A stretch of 59,861 nucleotides of DNA from Bdellovibrionales bacterium (GCA_023301025.1 JALZUR010000014.1:1-59861); one strand, 5' to 3'. Positions 37,491 through 47,065 are shown, numbered from the stretch's first letter. Made by a program: numbers and translations. The notes: a model not told the origin generated them from the sequence alone.

Positions 37491-38261
37491 ATGAAAAAGG
37501 TATTTCAAATTTTAGCATTAGGTTTATTTAGTATTAGCATAGCCTGTTCAAATAAAAGCACATCAGTTAATGCAAATAATTCAACAGATCGTTTACCAGC
37601 AATTAGTGTAACTGATCTTGAAGATTCAAATTTTCAGGACAATAGAGTTACTTTTGGATTAGAATTAGATTCAAATTTAACAGGTTATGAGTCAATTGAT
37701 TTAAGTGTTTACTTAGAAAGTGTAACAGGTAATGGCTTAGATAGTCGTTATGGTGGTGATGTTGTTTCGTATATTAAATATGAAAATGGTGAGCAAGGTG
37801 TAAGGTTTTTTACATCTGGTCTAAATGTAGCAGAAGATGTTCAAGAAAACTACTGGTACTACTCTAGAGACAATCAGTATTTATGGAGAGGCGTTTTTGA
37901 AGGTGCAAGAGGTGCATTAATCATTGTAATTGATGGAGTGTATTCATCTGGTGATGGTGCAGAGTCTCGTGATTTAGTGAGTGGTTCAGTATGGTTAAGA
38001 CCTTGGCCAGATGTTGCTGATCCTGGTGTGAGTGATCGCCCTTGTGTGATCAATGAAAGTGGAAACGTAGATTGTAAAAACCCATCAGCTCCACCACAAA
38101 GATGTTGGAATGTGTCTTTAGGTCCCTATGACTGTAGGTTTGAAATCTCTGATGACGCACAGACAGTCCAAGCTATTGGAAATCAATATACAGATCAAGA
38201 ATATATAAAAATCGGTACGTTCTCTGACTTAAGTAGAAAAGAAACATTTAACGAAGAGTAA
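37491..38261 (+). CDS. Lipoprotein of unknown function, sigma-54 controlled
   Basis: 256 residues from the ATG at 37491, behind AAAGGGGAAAG. An upstream in-frame ATG at 37440 lies before the -24/-12 promoter and cannot be used from it. The signal peptide ends in S-I-S-I-A-C (lipobox). The mature part is acidic, with two strand-rich stretches and a Pro-rich segment (N-P-S-A-P-P-Q-R-C-W-N) carrying four cysteines near the C-terminus. No family recognised. It is followed after 31 bp by another lipoprotein gene, probably on the same transcript. Confidence 0.78.
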   Translation: MKKVFQILALGLFSISIACSNKSTSVNANNSTDRLPAISVTDLEDSNFQDNRVTFGLELDSNLTGYESIDLSVYLESVTGNGLDSRYGGDVVSYIKYENGEQGVRFFTSGLNVAEDVQENYWYYSRDNQYLWRGVFEGARGALIIVIDGVYSSGDGAESRDLVSGSVWLRPWPDVADPGVSDRPCVINESGNVDCKNPSAPPQRCWNVSLGPYDCRFEISDDAQTVQAIGNQYTDQEYIKIGTFSDLSRKETFNEE

Positions 38262-38292
38262 TCTTTAGTTTTAAATAAAAGAGGATTTAAAA

Positions 38293-38871
38293 ATGAAAAA
38301 TCTAATAATCGTACTAATGGCAGCAACACTATTCACAGCATGTGGTGATGATGCAGCAAGAAGAGTTACTACTAACTCTAATCAAAATAGTAACTCAGGA
38401 AATGGAACTGATCCATGTGATAGACAAGGTTATAATTGTAATGGGAATAACAACAACGGAAACGGTAGCAACAATGGTGGCGGCGGATCTATTGGTACAG
38501 GTTTTACCCCTGCATCGTATGGTGAACACCCAAATGGTGGTCTAACACTTTCTTATCAGGTGAACTCTAGCACTAATGTTACTACACAAGGTGTTTTAGA
38601 GCTTGATACAAAATATGGATTTTTAGACTGTGAAATTCCAAGTGGAAGATACAACATAAGTACTCGTTCTGCTGGTCAAACAGGTGATATTGTTCATCAC
38701 TATAAAAATATTGATGTTGAAATTGGATCAAACATTACAGCAACTTTAGATAATGTTGTGGCTTATGAGAACACTCAAGGTCAGTGGGTACAGGATGCAA
38801 GACTTAACATTAAAAGTATTAAGGGCGAAGACTGCAGCATTCTAAACCTAGCTTTTGCTATACCCCGTTAA
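38293..38871 (+). CDS. Lipoprotein with Asn/Gly-rich linker
   Basis: 192 residues. The signal peptide ends in L-F-T-A-C-G-D-D (lipobox; the Asp at +2/+3 could favour inner-membrane retention under E. coli rules, which may not apply here). Residues 28-65 are almost entirely Asn, Gly and Ser, a flexible tether, followed by a beta-rich domain with two cysteines (L-D-C-E and E-D-C-S). SD AGAGGA is present. Second gene of the sigma-54 unit, closed by the terminator at 38914. Confidence 0.75.
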   Translation: MKNLIIVLMAATLFTACGDDAARRVTTNSNQNSNSGNGTDPCDRQGYNCNGNNNNGNGSNNGGGGSIGTGFTPASYGEHPNGGLTLSYQVNSSTNVTTQGVLELDTKYGFLDCEIPSGRYNISTRSAGQTGDIVHHYKNIDVEIGSNITATLDNVVAYENTQGQWVQDARLNIKSIKGEDCSILNLAFAIPR

Positions 38872-38913
38872 GTTATTAAAACAGTCTTAGATAAGAGAGA
38901 CTTAAAAAACTAA

Positions 38914-38939
38914 AAAAGGCCTATTAACTAGGCCTTTTC
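38914..38939 (+). terminator. Intrinsic terminator of the lipoprotein pair
   Basis: A perfect 10-bp stem AAAAGGCCTA / TAGGCCTTTT with a TTAAC loop, ending in TTTTCTTT. Confidence 0.85.
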
Positions 38940-38953
38940 TTTGAACTTAGCCT

Positions 38954-38979
38954 ATGTTAACATAATATTATGTTAACAT
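38954..38979. promoter_or_regulatory. 26-bp perfect palindrome over the recombinase start codon
   Basis: Two copies of the palindrome ATGTTAACAT (38954-38963 and 38970-38979) separated by AATATT; the whole 26 bp is its own reverse complement. The second copy contains the ATG of the tyrosine recombinase gene. Candidate operator for autoregulation, or an mRNA hairpin hiding the start codon. Confidence 0.65.
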
Positions 38980-39869
38980 TATGGGTTGAGTTTTTTGAAG
39001 ATTTGGAGCACGTCAGAGGTCGCTCTAAAAATACGGTTTCAGCCTACCGCAGAGACTTAGAACTTTATGAAGAGTTTAAATCTCTAAGAAAAAGCATTCC
39101 TCAGTTCTACCCCTTTATGAAAGAAAAAGGACTCTCAACAAGGTCTCAAGCTAGAGTTATATCGAGTGTTCGAACCTATCTTAAGTTTTTAGAACAACAG
39201 GATCATAGTGTTCCTGAGTTGAGAGACTTAAAGCTTCCAAGAGTTGAAAAAAAACCACCTGAAAGTATAAGAATTGAAGACTTTGAAAAGCTTCTAATAG
39301 CCTCAAAAGAGGCGAAAAACGAAGCTCAAGTTTCTAGAAACCAGCTTTTGCTTTTCTTAATGTTTGGACTAGGGCTTAGGGTAAGTGAAGTGACAGCTCT
39401 TAATTTAGAAAGTCTCAAGCTTGATGAATCTTCTATTGTTATTATGGGTAAAGGTTCAAAGGAGCGTATACTGCCTCTAAATCAAAAACTTTTAGAAGCT
39501 TTAAACACTTATATAGATGAGCACAGAAAAAATCTGTGTTTTGACGAAAGCCTTAGATCTCTTTTAATTAACAATAAGTCTAAAAGACCATCCAGAGTGG
39601 ACATTTGGAGATGGATGGAATCTTGGTCAAAAAAAGCTGGATTCGTAAAAACTGTAAGTCCTCATCAATTTAGACATGCCTGTGCCACGTCTCTTTTAGA
39701 AAATGGTGCAAATCTAAGATCTATTCAAATACTTTTAGGGCACACGAGTCTTCAAACCACACAGATGTACACTTCAGTTACGAAGTCACATCTTAATAAA
39801 GTTTTAGATGAGTCTCACCCCTTTTCTGGAACTGATTTAGTTAAAAAAGCCCAAGATCCGAACTACTGA
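38970..39869 (+). CDS. XerC/XerD-type tyrosine recombinase
   Basis: 299 residues, the size of XerC/XerD. The N-terminal SAM-like core-binding domain (S-K-N-T-V-S-A-Y-R-R-D-L) precedes a catalytic domain with Arg in G-L-G-L-R-V-S-E-V, the H-x-x-R pair in H-Q-F-R-H-A-C-A-T, H in L-L-G-H-T-S-L-Q-T-T and the nucleophile Tyr in Q-M-Y-T. It probably resolves chromosome dimers; which Xer it is cannot be decided. No Shine-Dalgarno is visible; the start codon lies in the 26-bp palindrome. No phage or integron genes adjoin it. Confidence 0.9.
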   Translation: MLTLWVEFFEDLEHVRGRSKNTVSAYRRDLELYEEFKSLRKSIPQFYPFMKEKGLSTRSQARVISSVRTYLKFLEQQDHSVPELRDLKLPRVEKKPPESIRIEDFEKLLIASKEAKNEAQVSRNQLLLFLMFGLGLRVSEVTALNLESLKLDESSIVIMGKGSKERILPLNQKLLEALNTYIDEHRKNLCFDESLRSLLINNKSKRPSRVDIWRWMESWSKKAGFVKTVSPHQFRHACATSLLENGANLRSIQILLGHTSLQTTQMYTSVTKSHLNKVLDESHPFSGTDLVKKAQDPNY

Positions 39870-39937
39870 ATTTAGAGTTTTATTCAGCACTTTTAATTTC
39901 AACAAATAGTAAAATCTAGATCTTGCACTAACATTGT

Positions 39938-41269
39938 ATGCAAGATCTCTACACCTTATCTCGTTTAAGTTTAAATAGAATCAAAATTGAATCAAACTAC
40001 ATAAGAGGACTACCTTGTTTTACAGTGTTAAATTTTGGGACTACAGCCTCCAAAGAACTCAGTTTAAAATTAAGATCTGCACTTAGTGCTACAGGTTATA
40101 AATGGAGTTTAAAAAAACAAGCTGTATTTTCATACGATTCAGGCTCGATTAAGTTAAAGAAAAGTTCTGAGTTAGAGCTTTCTTTAATCTTAAGATTTTT
40201 AATAGACTCAGAGCAAAGTGTAGTAAAAACTAATAAAAAAATTGTAGCTTGCGGTGAGGTGAGTCTTCATGGTGAGATTAAAGAGCTCAAAATAGAGAAC
40301 ATGAAACCAAAAGAAGATGAGCTTTGGATCGGTAATTTTTTAACAGATGATCTTCCAAGTGGTGTTTTAAAAGTTACAAACTTAAAAGATATTTCTTTGA
40401 TTAAAGAAATAATAAAACCTTCTAGACGTGATGTGATTAATCAAGCGTTATTAAAAAATGATTGTAATTCAAGCTCAAAAAGGAAACCTACAAATGAGGT
40501 TAATTTTACTAAAAACAAGAGTCCGTCTTTTAGTTTCATAGAACTTCTTTCTTTGTATGGGGGGTTTAGTAAGATAAATCTACTAAATAAAAGTAGAGTA
40601 GATAATATTAATGAGTGTTTTGATCTTGATCTTTTTAACAAAAATTATGAATCCATTTTAAGAGTAACAGCGTTTGACACTTTGTCTTCTACTAAAGAAA
40701 AAATACAAATTTCTAAAAAAAATTTAGTTCTAATTGATGACTACAGCCTACTTGATAAAAAACAAGTTTCTTACATCAATCAATCTGAGTCTAAAAATCT
40801 ATTATGGTCTAATACTCAAATTTGCCCTTGCGGTAAAGCAGAGCTTGGTAAGCAAAAAAAATGCGGATTTTCTCTTTATAGGTGTAGATCTGTATTAGAA
40901 AAATTAAGCTTATCTATGTTAGATAGCTTTTATCTATTTGAATGTAAAAAAGCAGATCAAAAGATTTTATCAGGTGAAAAGCTTAATATGTTTTTAAAGA
41001 CTCTAGAAAATATCAATTTAAAAAAAGATTTTAAAAATAAGACTAGTAAGAGCCAAAATCTAGAAGATTTGATTCTTCAAATTCACCCTGATTACAGAAG
41101 TGTTGCTTTTTTATCTCGTGGTCTTGGTGAAAAAAGACTTATTAAGGTGCTAATGGTTGCCAGATCTATTGCTGACCTTTTTGGGCATGATTTTATTGAG
41201 CATGAGGATTTAGATTTATCTTATAAATACAGCTATTTTCCTCTAAAAGAGCTAGTGAGTCTTTTTTAG
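39938..41269 (+). CDS. Divergent ComM/YifB-like protein lacking ATPase motifs
   Basis: 443 residues versus about 500 for ComM. The N-terminal Lon-protease-like domain is recognisable (I-R-G-L-P-C-F-T-V, S-A-L-S-A-T-G-Y, C-G-E-V-S-L-H-G-E-I). In the AAA+ part the expected P-loop region reads L-L-S-L-Y-G-G-F-S-K-I-N-L-L-N-K-S with no G-x-x-G-x-G-K-T. The Walker B region is weak (L-V-L-I-D-D), while the Cys motif C-P-C-G with a further Cys and the L-D-S-F-Y-L-F stretch of ComM persist. Probably cannot hydrolyse ATP. Native ComM is a helicase for branch migration in natural transformation; the role of this form is unknown. Confidence 0.72.
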   Translation: MQDLYTLSRLSLNRIKIESNYIRGLPCFTVLNFGTTASKELSLKLRSALSATGYKWSLKKQAVFSYDSGSIKLKKSSELELSLILRFLIDSEQSVVKTNKKIVACGEVSLHGEIKELKIENMKPKEDELWIGNFLTDDLPSGVLKVTNLKDISLIKEIIKPSRRDVINQALLKNDCNSSSKRKPTNEVNFTKNKSPSFSFIELLSLYGGFSKINLLNKSRVDNINECFDLDLFNKNYESILRVTAFDTLSSTKEKIQISKKNLVLIDDYSLLDKKQVSYINQSESKNLLWSNTQICPCGKAELGKQKKCGFSLYRCRSVLEKLSLSMLDSFYLFECKKADQKILSGEKLNMFLKTLENINLKKDFKNKTSKSQNLEDLILQIHPDYRSVAFLSRGLGEKRLIKVLMVARSIADLFGHDFIEHEDLDLSYKYSYFPLKELVSLF

Positions 41270-41395
41270 TAAAAATAGAATATAGATGATACAGGTGTAT
41301 CTGTTTAAAATTTAGGCTTATATCAATTTTTGTTTTTAACTTCTCTTGTTTAATTTTAGTAATATTCGTAAAAGCATACCTAAAAGGAGAGTGCT

Positions 41396-41716
41396 ATGAC
41401 CAAAGAGATTGAGCCTAATGATGTTTTAAAAAAAGTAGAGAGCGAGAGCTTTCATTTAATTGACGTTAGAGGTGAGGATGAATTTAGTGGTGAGCTTGGA
41501 CATATCAAAAATGCGAAACTAATCACTTTAGGTGAAGAGCTAACAGATTGGCTTAAGACAAAAGATAAAAGCACTAAAATAATTTTTGTATGTAGAAGTG
41601 GTGGGCGGTCAGGAAAAGCCACTGTTGAGGCCATGAGTTATGGCATAACAGAAGCATATAACCAAAAAGGTGGAATGCTTTTATGGAATGAGCTTGGCTT
41701 AGAAACTGAAAAGTAA
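41396..41716 (+). CDS. Single-domain rhodanese
   Basis: 106 residues. Rhodanese motifs: L-I-D-V-R-G-E-D-E-F, G-H-I-K-N-A, and the active-site loop V-C66-R-S-G-G-R-S, a six-residue loop typical of sulfurtransferases (GlpE/PspE type), plus N-Q-K-G-G-M-L-L-W. It would carry persulfide sulfur on Cys66 in the cytoplasm; no signal peptide. SD AAGGAGAG precedes the ATG. Stand-alone gene closed by a strong terminator. Confidence 0.9.
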   Translation: MTKEIEPNDVLKKVESESFHLIDVRGEDEFSGELGHIKNAKLITLGEELTDWLKTKDKSTKIIFVCRSGGRSGKATVEAMSYGITEAYNQKGGMLLWNELGLETEK

Positions 41717-41718
41717 AT

Positions 41719-41753
41719 AAAAGCCCAAAAGAAGTTACTCTCTTGGGCTTTTT
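41719..41753. terminator. Bidirectional intrinsic terminator
   Basis: A 10-bp stem AAAAGCCCAA / TTGGGCTTTT with a 14-nt loop and T5, between the convergent rhodanese gene and the large membrane-protein gene. Confidence 0.8.
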
Positions 41754-41796
41754 AAGTCTTAGCACCAAAAACCAATTGGATTAAAAGCCAGAAAAC

Positions 41797-44700
41797 TTAA
41801 TTGTTACTTAGCACACTATTACATGTAAGTGTTGCACTCGTAGTATGTGAGCCTGATTCCGTAGGTGCTAAATTTTGTATAGCAGCACGTTTGGAGTTTA
41901 GTTCTTCAAGTGCAGCTTCCCCAGAGTTTAGACGTTTTTTTTCATTTCTCTTGTTAAATCTATCTGAAATAAAATATGGGAGAAGAGAAAATGATCCTAA
42001 GCTTGTAACAGCCGCCATAGTTTTACCTAAAAATTCACCTAAAGCATTTTTTGGAAGGCTTGGATCTTCAATAAGTCTGTTGACCCCTTCAGTTCCAAGT
42101 TTTGTAATTCTTTCTGGAAAACGTTCAAATGATTCATACTTGTTAGTAAATAGACTTTGTGTTTTTTCTATTAAAGTCTCTGTTCCTGGGATTTTAGATG
42201 TTAAGCCTTTAAGTGATTCCAGCCCTTTGTCTATGAGTATAGTTGGAGTGTCACCACCAAATATCAGCCGTAAAAATGCTCTTGAGCCCTGCCTAACGTT
42301 GTCTTTTATAGTTAACATGTCTCCAGCAACATTTTCTAAAATTACAATTCCAAAAGCTTGCTCAAAAACAGAGAAGAGCATTCTTTTTTTCTGTAAAGAA
42401 TTAGATATGTAGTCTTGAGCCTTAGGGTGTGCTCTTAGTTTTGTTGGAATTCTACTAGACACCCAGGCTTTTGAAAGCTCAAAAGATTGATCAATTTTTA
42501 AAGCCACACCAGCTAGTGGTGTTATAAAAATAATGGCATAAGTTGCTAGAAACATTCCTACATCAATACGACCTAAACCCCACAACTGCGTAACAAGTAT
42601 GGTCGTTGCTGCAGCAGACATATTAGATAAAATAATTTGTAAGTTATAGATTTGGTTTTGCATCCATTTGTTATCAGGATGTTTCATAAGGTTTTTAAGT
42701 TGAAAACGCCAAAAGCCTTTTTGTTGGTCATGAAAAGTAGCTGCCGAGTCAAATCCCTTAAGGTCATCAATTCTAGCATCAGACAGAATTTTTAACCAGG
42801 TGCCTCCCATAAGGTTCATGATAACCCCCGGTATAAAGCCACTGTAAAAAAGCATTCTAGAGTAGTAGTTAAGGTGAGTCTCTGTATCTAGTCCATCTGG
42901 GTTAAATGGCTGTAAAACACCGCTATCAACCCCTGCATAAATAACCATAGCTGAAAGAACACCAAGTGGTAGAGATACTTTTAATGCTGCAAGTTCCGAC
43001 CTAGTAGCACGTTCAATAGCATTTGGGTTGCTCTTAACTCTTGTTTTAACAGTGTTGTATCTACCAAGAGCCATGTTTGCAGGATTAAGTTTAGTTAAAG
43101 GATAGTGTCTAAAATTATTTTTTGCTCGTGTCGGAGAAATTATTGCAAATGCTTTTTCTTTTGCCCATTTAGTAATAGGAGCCATATTAAGTTCACCAAT
43201 AATTTTATCTAAAATAGAGTTAGATTCTTCAGAACTAAAAGTCTTAATTTTGACGTCACCTTTTCTAATTGCATTCTGCAGCTTTGTGCCAGTTCTTGTA
43301 GGACCAAAATCTTTGATAGCTTCAGCATCTTCTTCACTGATTTCTAAATTGTTAGTCTTGATAACTTCAGACCAGTAATCTTTCATCAAAGACTCATAAG
43401 TTCTTGTAAACACCAACCTAAAATAAGAACGCTCTTTTACTGTTAGTTGTTTTTTAAGCTTTTTATCATAGAGGTTGATCACACCTGTTGAAACTTTACC
43501 ATTTAGTTGTGCTGAATCAAAAATAGCAAGAATCTTATCTGGATCTTCAAGGCTCTCTAAAAGTGCAGATTGTGCTTTTTTTACCGCTAGTTTAATAATT
43601 CTAGGTTCTGCATTCTTAGTTAAGACTTCAAAACGTCTAAGCTGATAAAGACTTGGTTTTGAATATAAAACTTTAGACAGCACTCTGTTTTCAGTAACAT
43701 CAATAGGGTTCATTTTTGATGCTGCTAGCTTTAATTTTAAAAGCCATCCATTTAAGCCTGGGTTGTAGGTTGACGGGAAACGCTGCGAGCTTAGATCTTT
43801 TGTGGTCTCTTGAAAAAACATTGGATAGACTAAAGGCATAGCCCACATCTTGGGGTTTAATGCAAAAGATCTCGGGACAAAAAAGAAATTCCAAATTTGC
43901 GCACCTGTTTTAAAAAGTGTTCGTAAAGAGGCCTGGCTTAAATAAAACTGTCTAAGTGCAGAAATAGCTATTCTGCTGTTATCAAATAAGTTGTTACTTG
44001 CAACACTTGAAATTAGATTTCTTAAACCTGAAAAGTATTTGCCATTATAAAGTATATCCTTACTGTTTTCATAAACTTTAGCACTCAGAGTTCTTAAAGG
44101 TTTAAAAATTCCAAGTTGCTTAGCTAAAGTAGATTTCATTCTTTGTAGTCTACTAGGATTATTACTTTTATAATTAAGTTCCCTTAAGTTTAACCTGTCT
44201 TTTTCATCAGCATTCAACTGCTTGATATGTTGCTCTAGAATATCAACATCTTCAGGTGAGATGTTTAGTACATCACTCCCAGAAATTTTTCTTTCAGCCT
44301 CTGCTCTTTGTTTATCAAAGGTTTCTTTATTTTTTGTAGCAGCTCTATGTAGTGCATTGATCCAAGTTTTTTGATCTTCACTTAAAGAGTTTCTACTTTT
44401 TTTAAGACTTCCAAGAATATTAACAGTGTTTGATGCTATATGAATAACTCCAAAAGCAAAAAGTGGAATCTTAAGAACGCTCACTAAACCCCATAAGAAC
44501 TTTGGCCATCTTCCATCTTCGATATAATTTGGATACACGTGAGCCACACCTGTAGTTGAAGTTATTGTGGCATCTACTGAAAGATCTCCGTAATTTTTAC
44601 CGTAGTCAATGTGTGAAAGGTAACCCATGTAGTGGGCATGTGTTGCACTTATCAAATCTAGAGATTGATACATAATGGCCTGAGCCGTTGGATGAAGAAC

Positions 44701-46335
44701 AGATGCTCCAAGTGTAGCAGCAAAAGCAATAGATCCAAACTTTAGCATTCTGTAAGCTAGGCTTTCTTGAACATGTTTCCAAGATGCGCCTCTGTCTTTT
44801 GATGTTTTTGCTGTTGCTACTGCTAAAAGAGAAGCTTGTAGTGCAGGTGTTCCTTCTGGTCTTGGGTGCTTTAGATACTGCCAAAGCATTTTTAATCGTG
44901 TTGTTACTCGTCTTCCATTAAACAAAGCTTGGTTTGTCTCTGTAAGTGGAGTCTTCATATTAAGAGCTGAGTTTAAAAGAGTGTGCTCATCATCAGTAAT
45001 TTTTCCATCTTCTAAAGATGTAGCGACAACTTTTTTAAGTTGTTCTCTTTTGTCATCTGTAGCACCTGACAATGCATGTAGACGATCAGTCTCTTTTTTA
45101 ATTAAGTCTTCTGTTCTTAAAGCTTCATTCACTTGGCTGTTCATAAGTTCAGATTGTGATTTCATGGACTTTTGGTAAAACTCATGAATCTCACCAATAA
45201 GCTCAACTGCTCCTTCTTGGGATGCAGGATCTACAAGTGCAATGTTTGTATTTAATATAACCTGATTAGACTTAGATAAAACATCTAACTGATCTAGTGT
45301 TAGTTTTATATCATCAACAATAAGTTTTTGTCCTTCAACTCTAACTGATTTTGGCTCATTCTTACTGTTTAATGGAAGAGAGAAAACAGGTAGTGGTGCA
45401 TTACCAATGTTTGATGCCGCATATTTTAAATCAATAAACTTTAAGGTGCTGTAGTTATCATAAAAGATAGAATCTTTTTCATAGAAAACTAAAAATTTTC
45501 CAAAAAATGTTACAAAACTTACTGGGACATCAAAGTTATGTAAAACCTCACCATCAGGCTTTGTTATTTCAAAAGATGCTGTATCTTCTAAAGAAACCAT
45601 TTCAGGGCTTGAAAAACTTGGAGATAAAGAGTCTTTAAAGTCTTTTTCATTTAAAACTTCTACGATGTTACCACTGTTGTTTTTAATATTAATTACTTTA
45701 TCAAATGTAAAATGATGCCTTGTAGAAAGTTCTTGATCAATAAAAGAGTGAAGAGCTTGTTTAGATTCTGAGGGATGGTTGTCTAGAGTTTCTTCAAGAT
45801 ACATTTGAGAAATTGCTAATTTCGTTTCAAGTGTCTTTTGCATACTTACTAATACAGAGCGCTTTTTTCCTACAACTGCATCATTAGAATTTTCTAGATC
45901 AGTTGAATCAACAGTCTGGTCAAATATAGCTATTATTTTTTTAGAGTCTTCTATTGAACCCTGGTATTCCTTAATTTTTTGTTCATAGTGAGCTTTTTTC
46001 TGAGTGTAGTTATCTATGGCCTCTTGTTCTTTAAGGGCATCTATTTTATCTCTTCTAGGATCAACTACCTGTTGCCTGACCATCATAAAGGGATCAAGAG
46101 AAGAAGGGTGAGTGGCACTAGTACCAAGCACTTCTTTTCTTAATTGATCTATCTGATCTTGATTTGTGTATTCAGGATCTTTTGAAGATGTATTTGAAAC
46201 TTCACCTGATTCGCTTTTCCCTCCACCATGGTCTACAGACGCGTATGTAATAACAGGGCTTAATATAAGACTTACACTTAAGAGTTGAACTAAGAAAATC
46301 TGGTAAAATCTGGTGCTTGAAAAACTTTTGATCAT
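41797..46335 (-). CDS. Very large exported/membrane protein of unknown function
   Basis: 1512 residues, the longest gene here. A signal peptide (I-F-L-V-Q-L-L-S-V-S-L-I-L-S-P-V-I-T-Y-A) is followed by a charged, probably coiled-coil region (about 95-200, K-K-A-H-Y-E-Q-K-I-K-E-Y). Hydrophobic segments follow at about 560, 640, 1130-1180, 1250-1300 and 1455-1475. The middle (650-1100) is basic and helical. Two small residues stretches resemble no catalytic motif. The C-terminus ends T-C-N-S-V-L-S-N-N. It could be an envelope scaffold or secretion component; I cannot assign a family. Confidence 0.75.
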   Translation of the reverse strand: MIKSFSSTRFYQIFLVQLLSVSLILSPVITYASVDHGGGKSESGEVSNTSSKDPEYTNQDQIDQLRKEVLGTSATHPSSLDPFMMVRQQVVDPRRDKIDALKEQEAIDNYTQKKAHYEQKIKEYQGSIEDSKKIIAIFDQTVDSTDLENSNDAVVGKKRSVLVSMQKTLETKLAISQMYLEETLDNHPSESKQALHSFIDQELSTRHHFTFDKVINIKNNSGNIVEVLNEKDFKDSLSPSFSSPEMVSLEDTASFEITKPDGEVLHNFDVPVSFVTFFGKFLVFYEKDSIFYDNYSTLKFIDLKYAASNIGNAPLPVFSLPLNSKNEPKSVRVEGQKLIVDDIKLTLDQLDVLSKSNQVILNTNIALVDPASQEGAVELIGEIHEFYQKSMKSQSELMNSQVNEALRTEDLIKKETDRLHALSGATDDKREQLKKVVATSLEDGKITDDEHTLLNSALNMKTPLTETNQALFNGRRVTTRLKMLWQYLKHPRPEGTPALQASLLAVATAKTSKDRGASWKHVQESLAYRMLKFGSIAFAATLGASVLHPTAQAIMYQSLDLISATHAHYMGYLSHIDYGKNYGDLSVDATITSTTGVAHVYPNYIEDGRWPKFLWGLVSVLKIPLFAFGVIHIASNTVNILGSLKKSRNSLSEDQKTWINALHRAATKNKETFDKQRAEAERKISGSDVLNISPEDVDILEQHIKQLNADEKDRLNLRELNYKSNNPSRLQRMKSTLAKQLGIFKPLRTLSAKVYENSKDILYNGKYFSGLRNLISSVASNNLFDNSRIAISALRQFYLSQASLRTLFKTGAQIWNFFFVPRSFALNPKMWAMPLVYPMFFQETTKDLSSQRFPSTYNPGLNGWLLKLKLAASKMNPIDVTENRVLSKVLYSKPSLYQLRRFEVLTKNAEPRIIKLAVKKAQSALLESLEDPDKILAIFDSAQLNGKVSTGVINLYDKKLKKQLTVKERSYFRLVFTRTYESLMKDYWSEVIKTNNLEISEEDAEAIKDFGPTRTGTKLQNAIRKGDVKIKTFSSEESNSILDKIIGELNMAPITKWAKEKAFAIISPTRAKNNFRHYPLTKLNPANMALGRYNTVKTRVKSNPNAIERATRSELAALKVSLPLGVLSAMVIYAGVDSGVLQPFNPDGLDTETHLNYYSRMLFYSGFIPGVIMNLMGGTWLKILSDARIDDLKGFDSAATFHDQQKGFWRFQLKNLMKHPDNKWMQNQIYNLQIILSNMSAAATTILVTQLWGLGRIDVGMFLATYAIIFITPLAGVALKIDQSFELSKAWVSSRIPTKLRAHPKAQDYISNSLQKKRMLFSVFEQAFGIVILENVAGDMLTIKDNVRQGSRAFLRLIFGGDTPTILIDKGLESLKGLTSKIPGTETLIEKTQSLFTNKYESFERFPERITKLGTEGVNRLIEDPSLPKNALGEFLGKTMAAVTSLGSFSLLPYFISDRFNKRNEKKRLNSGEAALEELNSKRAAIQNLAPTESGSHTTSATLTCNSVLSNN

Positions 46336-46537
46336 CCTTGTAGACTAGTTCAAAGCCACTAGACAGGCTATATGGATGTGATGACCTGCAAAAAATACAT
46401 AATCCACTGTGTTTAAGTGTCAAAAGTTCATACAAATTCTTAGCTAAAATTATATTGATTATAAGAAGGACTTTGGTTTGCACTCTAAAAAGCTCAATAT
46501 AGTGTTAATGTGATAAAACTTTTAAACAGGAGTGAAT

Positions 46538-47065
46538 ATGAATCTAGGTGTACACAAGATCACAAAAAATTCTAATAGCACAGCATATTTTGTGCAGAGG
46601 TCTTTCGGAAACTATCTTATATACCCTGATGCTTTAGCATCAATTGACGTTGATTTTTTGAAATCTAGAGGTGGAGTTTATAAGCAGTTTATAAGTAAAG
46701 TTGAGCTTATAAGCCTTGCTCAAGTCCAGGTTTTTATTAAGTTCGGAGCTAGTGCTGTAGTGGGAGCTGATCAAAAAGACAAAGAAACAGACTCCATGCC
46801 TATTGAGGTGTATGGTGAGGGTTTTAAGGATCCATCAATAAAACTTAATATTGCTAGTTTTGGAGCGTCCTATTGGATGATGAAACAGAAAGACAAAAAA
46901 GTTATTTTTCTAAGTCCCGAACTTTATTTTGATAAAGATGAAATTGTTTTATTAAAAGGCAAAGATATATCTGAAGACTTTTATACTTACTTTGAGAGTA
47001 TAGGTGCAAGTTACTTGTTTTTCACGGAACATCATGAAGAGAGTCATTATATCACACTAGATTAA
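46538..47065 (+). CDS. Hypothetical protein, possibly degenerate metallo-beta-lactamase fold
   Basis: About 175 residues from the ATG at 46538 with AGGAG 5 bp upstream (an in-frame GTG at 46532 lies in that SD). No signal peptide. The opening N-S-T-A-Y-F-V-Q-R-S-F-G-N-Y-L-I-Y-P followed by F-L-K-S-R-G-G-V resembles the first strands of MBL-fold hydrolases, but the H-x-H-x-D-H metal motif is absent; only H-H-E-E-S-H near the end is His-rich. Function unknown; first gene of a run of exported proteins. Confidence 0.6.
   Translation: MNLGVHKITKNSNSTAYFVQRSFGNYLIYPDALASIDVDFLKSRGGVYKQFISKVELISLAQVQVFIKFGASAVVGADQKDKETDSMPIEVYGEGFKDPSIKLNIASFGASYWMMKQKDKKVIFLSPELYFDKDEIVLLKGKDISEDFYTYFESIGASYLFFTEHHEESHYITLD

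Noticed and set aside
38970-39869. Integron or phage integrase
   Set aside because: The length and motifs are XerC/XerD-like, and no attachment sites, cassette repeats or phage genes lie nearby.
41801-42412. 203-codon plus-strand ORF
   Set aside because: It is antisense to the C-terminal part of the 1512-residue protein, with no RBS or recognisable domain.
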